A DNA stretch of 10,623 nt from Verrucomicrobiales bacterium (lineage in GTDB: Bacteria > Verrucomicrobiota > Verrucomicrobiia > Verrucomicrobiales > SLCJ01), in the NCBI GenBank assembly GCA_007125835.1, contig SLCJ01000351.1, positions 1 to 10,623 of the forward strand, given 5' to 3'. Shown piece after piece: positions 6,788 to 10,623 of this stretch; position 1 is the first letter of the stretch, and every line of letters starts with the position of its first letter. The notes under the pieces were generated by a model that worked only from the letters and a program-made list of their open reading frames with translations, made no database searches and was not told the DNA's origin. The position numbers and the translations under genes were made by a program.

Positions 6788-7399
6788 TCAGCGGGAGTAG
6801 AGTTCGACGACGAGGTTTTCGTTGACCTGAGGATCGATCTCGGAGCGCTCCGGGGCGCGGACAACCGTGCCGGTGAACTGATCGGCGTCGAAGGTCACCC
6901 AGTCCATGAGCGGCGTGTGCGACGTCTGTTCAAGCATGCGCAGGGCGAGCTGACGCGAGGCAGGCGAGGTAGCCACACTGATTTTGTCGCCCTGTTTGCA
7001 GGAATAGGACGGGATGTCGCAGCGCTTGCCATTGACGAGAATGTGCCCGTGGTTGACGAATTGTCGCGCCGCCCGGCGGGTGCGGCCAAGGCCCATGCGG
7101 TAGACCACGTTGTCGAGGCGCAGTTCGAGGAGCTGGATCAGAATGTCGCCGGTGACGCCGCGGCGGCGGACCGCTTCGGCAAACGTAAGGCGGAACTGCT
7201 TCTCCAGAAGGCCGTATTGGAGGCGCAGCTTCTGCTTCTCGCCCAACATGACGGAATAGTCGGATTTTTTCGAACGGGCGGAGCGGGCTCCGTGCTGGCC
7301 GGGACCGTAGGGTCGGCGTTCGAGCGCTTTGCTGGGGCCGAAAAGGGCGACTCCGAAGCGGCGGTTGATTTTCTCGGTGGGGCCGGTGTAGCGTGCCAT
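6788..7399 (-). CDS. rpsD: 30S ribosomal protein S4
   Basis: S4 is a primary 16S rRNA-binding protein that nucleates 30S assembly, lines the mRNA entry channel and affects decoding accuracy. The product has 203 residues, the usual length. It starts MARYTGPTEKINRRFG and has the conserved RRPYGPGQHG (29-37), a helical YGLLEKQFR segment (62-70), and the S4 RNA-binding domain LRLDNVVYRMGLGRTRRAARQ (93-113) with HILVNGK (119-125). The N-terminus lacks the zinc-binding cysteines found in some S4 proteins, so this is the zinc-free type. I chose the ATG at 7399 by homology; the frame extends upstream to 7471 without meaning. The gene follows rpsK after 41 bases and is the last of the operon. In other bacteria S4 is often the autogenous repressor of this operon. 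Confidence 0.98.
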   Translation of the reverse strand: MARYTGPTEKINRRFGVALFGPSKALERRPYGPGQHGARSARSKKSDYSVMLGEKQKLRLQYGLLEKQFRLTFAEAVRRRGVTGDILIQLLELRLDNVVYRMGLGRTRRAARQFVNHGHILVNGKRCDIPSYSCKQGDKISVATSPASRQLALRMLEQTSHTPLMDWVTFDADQFTGTVVRAPERSEIDPQVNENLVVELYSR

Positions 7400-7440
7400 G
7401 GAAATTGAGGGATCGGAAGTGAAATGAATGGGCGGACGGA

Positions 7441-8178
7441 TCAGACACGGCGCGCCTTGGGCGGGCGGCATCCGTTGTGCGGGATGGGTGTGACGTCCTT
7501 GATGGTGGTGATGTCAATGCCGATGGCCTGGACGGCGCGCACGGCGGATTCGCGGCCGGCTCCGGGGCCCTTCACGCGCACCTCGGCCTCCTTGAGCCCG
7601 TGGCCCATGGCCTGGCGGCAGGCATCCTGTGAGACAAGCTGCGCGGCGTAGGCGGTGCTTTTGCGGGAGCCTTTGAAGCCGAGTTTTCCGGCGGAGGACC
7701 ATCCCAGCGCATTGCCGCGGAGGTCGGTGACATTGACCTTCGTGTTGTTGAATGTGGCCTGGATGTGAACAATGCCGGAGTGGACGTTCTTGCTGCCCTT
7801 GGCCTTGACGATTTTCGGCTTCTCCTCCTGTCCGCCGTCAATCTGCAGGAAGATGTCCTTGTTGCGGGGATCGTCCTTGCGCGGGGCCTGGCCTTCCTCC
7901 TTGGCCACCTCGGGTTGGACGGGTGCTGGCGCGCCGGCAGCGGGCTTCGCTTCGGCCGCAGGCTTCTCCTCGGTAGCGGGCTTCGCTTCTGGGGAAGGCT
8001 TCGCTTCTGGGGAAGGCTTCGCTTCTGGGGAAGGCTTCGCTTCTGGGGAAGGCTTCGCTTCCGCGGGGGCAGCGGGCTGTTCGGCGGTGGCCGGAGTTTC
8101 CGTCGGGGCCGTTTCGGCAGCGGGTGTGGCGGCGGTTTCGGTGCCGTCCTGGGTTTTGGGATCCTTTTCCTCGGACAT
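7441..8178 (-). CDS. rpsK: 30S ribosomal protein S11 with long repetitive N-terminal extension
   Basis: S11 sits on the 30S platform near the mRNA exit region and binds 16S rRNA. The 245-residue product is almost twice the normal length of about 129. Residues from about 116 on are a complete S11 core: SGIVHIQATFNNTKVNVTD, RGNALGW (154-160), FKGSRKSTAYAAQ (168-180), VKGPGAGRES (202-211) and DVTPIPHNGCRPPKARRV at the end. Residues 1-115 are of low complexity, rich in Ala, Pro, Glu and Lys, with a hexapeptide repeat (SPEAKP) at about 39-78 and no predicted fold. The start is the ATG at 8178. There is no internal ATG before the core; only a GTG at residue 91 could shorten the product. The gap after rpsM is 47 bases. 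The extension is probably disordered and exposed; its function is unknown. Confidence 0.95.
   Translation of the reverse strand: MSEEKDPKTQDGTETAATPAAETAPTETPATAEQPAAPAEAKPSPEAKPSPEAKPSPEAKPSPEAKPATEEKPAAEAKPAAGAPAPVQPEVAKEEGQAPRKDDPRNKDIFLQIDGGQEEKPKIVKAKGSKNVHSGIVHIQATFNNTKVNVTDLRGNALGWSSAGKLGFKGSRKSTAYAAQLVSQDACRQAMGHGLKEAEVRVKGPGAGRESAVRAVQAIGIDITTIKDVTPIPHNGCRPPKARRV
7943..8068. repeat. 18-bp in-frame tandem repeat inside rpsK
   Basis: Seven consecutive 18-base units lie in constant register. The four at 7979-8050 are identical (GGCTTCGCTTCTGGGGAA on the plus strand). The units at 7943 and 7961 and the last one at 8051 are degenerate. On the coding strand each unit encodes six residues, giving SPEAKP-type repeats in the S11 extension. 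Because the unit is a multiple of three, gain or loss of copies would not disrupt the S11 core. Confidence 0.95.
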
Positions 8179-8225
8179 GGTGTGATGGGGAAGGGTTCGT
8201 GGCGTGAGTCGCGGGTGTCGGCGGA

Positions 8226-8609
8226 TCACTTGCCGCCCGCCTTTTTGGCGGCGCCGATGGTTTTGCGCGGACCTTTGCGGGTGCGGGCGTTGGTGGATGT
8301 ACGCTGGCCGCGGACCGGAAGACCGCGGCGGTGGCGGATGCCGCGGTAGCATTGGATCTGCTGCAAACGCTTCAGATGCGCCTGCAATTCGCGGCGAAGG
8401 TCACCTTCGATGAGCACTTTGTTGCCGGCAATGATCTGCGTCAGCGCGTTGAGCTGGTCGTCGCTGAGCTGTCCGGCACGGATGTCTGGATCGACGCCCG
8501 CCTCACGGAGGATGCGCTTGGCCATGGGCCGACCGATGCCGTAAATATACGGAAGGGCGGCCTCGATTCGTTTGTCGTTGGGGATGTCTACTCCCAGAAG
8601 GCGTGGCAT
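8226..8609 (-). CDS. rpsM: 30S ribosomal protein S13
   Basis: S13 lies in the 30S head, contacts the P-site tRNA and forms bridges to the 50S subunit. The 127-residue product is of normal length. It has the N-terminal LLGVDIPNDKRIEAALPYIYGIG, an H2TH-like helical region with GDLRRELQAHLKRLQQIQCYRG (69-90), and the signature RGIRHRRGLPVRGQRTSTNARTRKG (89-113), followed by a basic tail ending KKAGGK that reaches toward tRNA. It begins 61 bases after the rpmJ stop and precedes rpsK by 47 bases. No Shine-Dalgarno sequence is seen before the ATG at 8609. Confidence 0.98.
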   Translation of the reverse strand: MPRLLGVDIPNDKRIEAALPYIYGIGRPMAKRILREAGVDPDIRAGQLSDDQLNALTQIIAGNKVLIEGDLRRELQAHLKRLQQIQCYRGIRHRRGLPVRGQRTSTNARTRKGPRKTIGAAKKAGGK

Positions 8610-8670
8610 GGCTTTTGTATGGGTTGGCTTGGTCTCGAAATGGGTCTGGAAGGCAGCGGGGCGGTTGTTT

Positions 8671-8784
8671 TCAGCCCTGCCGCTGCTTGTGGCGGGGGTT
8701 TTTGCATATCACGCGCACGACGCCATTGCGCCGGATGACCCGGCAGGATTCGCACAGGCGCTTGACGGAGGGACGAACTTTCAT
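8671..8784 (-). CDS. rpmJ: 50S ribosomal protein L36
   Basis: L36 is a small zinc-binding protein that stabilises 23S rRNA in the 50S subunit. Direct translation of the minus strand gives 37 residues: MKVRPSVKRLCESCRV, then IRRNGVVRVICKNPRHKQRQG, then a stop. The four zinc ligands of the C+ form are present: C11, C14, C27 and H32. It is the first gene of the operon and precedes rpsM, the usual order. It is too short for simple length filters and is easily missed. Confidence 0.97.
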   Translation of the reverse strand: MKVRPSVKRLCESCRVIRRNGVVRVICKNPRHKQRQG

Positions 8785-8899
8785 GGGTATGAGGTAAGGC
8801 GTGGATTGGCGGTGCTTGTGTCGCGGTTAAGACCGCCTCGGAACGAGCCGTTCCGATAGGAAACCCGCGGCATGAGGCACCTGAGCCATGCGCGGGCGG
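8785..8899 (-). promoter_or_regulatory. Structured 5' leader of the ribosomal operon
   Basis: About 115 bases separate the predicted transcription start from the rpmJ ATG. On the minus strand the leader holds a perfect hairpin, TCGGAAC-GGCTC-GTTCCGA (8856-8838), directly followed by a second, GCGGT-CTTA-ACCGC (8836-8823). There is no T tract after them, so they are not an intrinsic terminator. In other bacteria leaders of operons containing rpsD are bound by S4 for autogenous control; that role here is inference. Confidence 0.45.
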
Positions 8900-8905
8900 G
8901 TCGGA

Positions 8906-8952
8906 ACTGTAGCACCCCGGGCCACTCTTGCAAGTGCCTGTTTAAAAAAAAA
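8906..8952 (-). promoter_or_regulatory. Candidate promoter of the rpmJ operon with UP-like A/T tract
   Basis: On the minus strand, TTGCAA (8933-8928) and TACAGT (8911-8906) are separated by 16 bases. A run of nine T residues (complement of A tract 8944-8952) lies upstream of the -35, where an UP element would sit. This fits a strong ribosomal-protein promoter, but the -10 match is only moderate. Confidence 0.45.
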
Positions 8953-8981
8953 TTATGCTTCGGGGACCTAGGCGATCCGGG

Positions 8982-8990
8982 TGGTAAAAT
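8982..8990 (+). promoter_or_regulatory. Candidate extended -10 promoter for aat
   Basis: TGGTAAAAT fits an extended -10 (TGnTAAAAT, five of six matches to TATAAT). No good -35 is present. The predicted start near 8997 gives a leader of about 45 bases to the ATG at 9042 and argues against the upstream TTG at 9000 as the start codon. Confidence 0.4.
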
Positions 8991-9041
8991 GATTGGCTTT
9001 TGCGCCCTTTACCCTTTGTGCGTACTGGGTATGCTTCCGGC

Positions 9042-9695
9042 ATGGATGGTCTCTATTCCTTGGGCGGTGTTGAGGGCGGGGGGAGAATCGACCCGCGCCT
9101 GCTGCTCACCGCGTACGCGTCGGGTATTTTCCCGATGGGCCTGGAGGATGGGAGTCTCGGCTGGTTTGCCCCGGATCCCCGCGGCATCCTGCCTCTCGAC
9201 GGTCTCCGAATTTCAAAAAGCCTGCGCCGCGTCATCCGCGGTGGACGTTTCTCGATTTCCTCGAACCAGGATTTCGAGGCGGTGGTCAATGGCTGCGCCG
9301 ACCGCGAATCGACGTGGATCGACGACCGGATCCGGGAAAGTTACCTCGAACTGCACCGGCTCGGGTGTGCGCATTCGGTGGAAGCCCGGGATTCGGGCGG
9401 ACTTGCCGGCGGCCTGTATGGCGTGGCTCTCGGCGGTGCCTTTTTCGGCGAGTCGATGTTTTCCCGGCGCAACGATGCCTCGAAAGTGTGCCTGGCGCAC
9501 CTCGTCCAACGCTTGCGGGCTGGTGGTTTCCGCTTGCTTGATGTCCAGTGGTCCACGCCGCACTTGCAACGGCTCGGCGTAACTGAAGTGCCGCGGCGGG
9601 AGTATGAAAGGAGGCTGGCCGACGCGCTGGAGGTCGACGGGCACTGGGAGGATGGAGAATGGGAAGCGCCTTGCTCTGGGGCGCGTTTTGCGTAA
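9042..9695 (+). CDS. aat: Leucyl/phenylalanyl-tRNA--protein transferase
   Basis: Aat moves leucine or phenylalanine from its aminoacyl-tRNA to proteins with N-terminal Arg or Lys, marking them for ClpS/ClpAP degradation (bacterial N-end rule). The 217-residue product has the family landmarks in order: AYASGIFPMG (24-33), WFAPDPRGILPLD (41-53), the STWI-type segment (90-93), AHSVEA (110-115), GGLYGVALGGAFFGESMFSR (123-142), ASK (146-148), DVQWSTPHLQRLG (167-179) and VPRREY (183-188). I chose the ATG at 9042; an in-frame TTG at 9000 would add 14 residues without similarity. It is transcribed divergently from the ribosomal operon, and its stop lies 10 bases before argC, so the two are probably cotranscribed. 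No Shine-Dalgarno sequence is visible. Confidence 0.96.
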   Translation: MDGLYSLGGVEGGGRIDPRLLLTAYASGIFPMGLEDGSLGWFAPDPRGILPLDGLRISKSLRRVIRGGRFSISSNQDFEAVVNGCADRESTWIDDRIRESYLELHRLGCAHSVEARDSGGLAGGLYGVALGGAFFGESMFSRRNDASKVCLAHLVQRLRAGGFRLLDVQWSTPHLQRLGVTEVPRREYERRLADALEVDGHWEDGEWEAPCSGARFA

Positions 9696-9705
9696 CCTGC
9701 CCGCC

Positions 9706-10623
9706 ATGAATAGAACACCTGTCGCCGTTGTCGGCGCGAGCGGATACTCCGGCATCGAGCTTCTGCGCATTCTTTTGCAGCACCCCGGATTCGATCTGAT
9801 GAACGTGACGTCGCGCCAGTTCGCCGGGCGTCCGGTGGCGGATGTGTTTCCGCAATTCGGCGGCTGCGCGGCGGCGGAAAGCCTTGTCTTTACCACTCCA
9901 GAAGTGGGCGCACTGATCGCCGGGGAAGCTGAGATTGTGTTCCTCGCCCTGCCTCATGGCGTGGCCGCCGGGTATGCGCTGCCGCTCGTGGAGGCCGGGA
10001 AACGGGTCGTGGATCTGAGTGCGGACTTCCGCCTCCGGGATGCGGCGGTGTATGAGGAATTTTACGGAGCCCCCCACCCTTCCCCTGAGTGGCTCGCGCA
10101 GGCCGTCTACGGTCTGCCCGAGGTCCGGCCCGATGAGATTTCGAAAGCCCAACTTGTGGCTTCTCCCGGATGTTATCCCACCAGTGTGCTGCTGCCCCTG
10201 TTGCCCCTGCTCCGCAACGGCTTGCTCGACACCGGATCGTTAGTCATCCACAGCATGAGTGGCACCAGCGGTGCCGGGCGCAAGGAGTCGCTACCCCTGC
10301 TGTTCGCCGAATGCAACGAGAGCGTGCGGGCCTACAGCGTGCCCAAGCACAGGCATTTGAGCGAGATCGAGCAGGAACTCTCACTCGCCGCCGACACTGC
10401 AGTTCGTGTCACTTTCGTCCCGCACCTGATTCCGGTCACGGCGGGAATCCACACGTCCACGGTGGCGCAACTCGCTTTGGGTATCGGCTCCGGGGAGGTG
10501 ACCCGGGCACTTGGCGAAGCCTATCACGGCAAGCCCTTTGTCCGGCTGCTCGGCGAAGGCGGGTGCCCGGATACCCGTCACGTCGTGGGCGGCAATTTCA
10601 TCGACATCGGCTGGTCTGTGGAT
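9706..10623 (+). CDS. argC: N-acetyl-gamma-glutamyl-phosphate reductase (3' end outside window)
   Basis: ArgC reduces N-acetyl-gamma-glutamyl phosphate to N-acetylglutamate semialdehyde with NADPH, the third step of arginine biosynthesis, in the cytoplasm. The window holds 306 residues without a stop; the full family length is about 345, so roughly 40 residues are missing. The NADP-binding loop is VVGASGYSGIELLRIL (8-23). The catalytic cysteine is C156 in SPGCYPTS, and the catalytic histidine region is KHRHLSEIEQE (H215, H217). Other landmarks are LALPHG, VVDLSADFRL, GTSGAGRK and FVPHLIPVTAGI, where the chain enters the substrate-binding domain, and GGNFIDIGW near the right edge. The start codon ATG at 9706 follows the aat stop by 10 bases. 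No other arginine gene is in the window. Confidence 0.97.
   Translation, partial: MNRTPVAVVGASGYSGIELLRILLQHPGFDLMNVTSRQFAGRPVADVFPQFGGCAAAESLVFTTPEVGALIAGEAEIVFLALPHGVAAGYALPLVEAGKRVVDLSADFRLRDAAVYEEFYGAPHPSPEWLAQAVYGLPEVRPDEISKAQLVASPGCYPTSVLLPLLPLLRNGLLDTGSLVIHSMSGTSGAGRKESLPLLFAECNESVRAYSVPKHRHLSEIEQELSLAADTAVRVTFVPHLIPVTAGIHTSTVAQLALGIGSGEVTRALGEAYHGKPFVRLLGEGGCPDTRHVVGGNFIDIGWSVD

Noticed and set aside
6440..7408. Plus-strand open frame of over 300 codons opposite rpsD
   Set aside because: It is antisense to S4 and the operon terminator and has no recognisable motif.
7979..8050. Regular direct repeats that might suggest a CRISPR array
   Set aside because: The 18-base units are directly adjacent with no spacers and lie in frame inside rpsK; they encode a hexapeptide repeat.

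Overview
The window looks like a chromosomal segment of a GC-rich bacterium, most likely a member of the Verrucomicrobiota. This placement is inferred from several traits: start codons that mostly lack Shine-Dalgarno sequences, a free-standing secretin-domain-like protein of a type I associate with that phylum, GC-rich palindromic repeats between genes, and a ribosomal protein S11 with a long extra N-terminus. No rRNA is present to confirm it.

The left part (1 to about 4130) looks accessory. It begins with the C-terminal end of an IS4-family transposase cut by the window edge. Next is a minus-strand class II Fic (AMP-transferase type) gene, then a divergent plus-strand gene for a secreted trypsin-like serine protease with two tandem C-terminal PPC-like repeats. 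Two copies of one palindromic intergenic repeat flank the protease gene, both in the same orientation.

The middle (4136-6358) is a minus-strand run of three genes. In transcription order they are a signal-peptide TPR/secretin-N-like protein, a short-chain dehydrogenase/reductase whose start overlaps the previous stop by four bases, and chromosome-segregation protein ParB 97 bases further on. No parA and no parS site is visible.

The right part is core genome. A compact minus-strand ribosomal operon, rpmJ-rpsM-rpsK-rpsD (8784 down to 6788), has a plausible promoter and a structured leader at its head and a textbook intrinsic terminator at its tail. rpoA and rplQ, which usually follow rpsD, are absent, so the block seems detached from the large ribosomal/RNA-polymerase cluster. 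The oddest product is RpsK: a normal S11 core preceded by about 115 residues of disordered Ala/Pro/Glu/Lys-rich sequence built partly from an in-frame 18-bp tandem repeat. Divergent from this operon are aat (leucyl/phenylalanyl-tRNA-protein transferase, N-end rule) and, 10 bases on, argC (arginine biosynthesis), which runs off the right edge.

I found no CRISPR array, tRNA gene or complete mobile element. The observations most worth following up are the extended S11, the isolated and self-contained ribosomal operon with its hairpin leader, the general lack of Shine-Dalgarno sequences, and the paired intergenic repeats that create false open frames.
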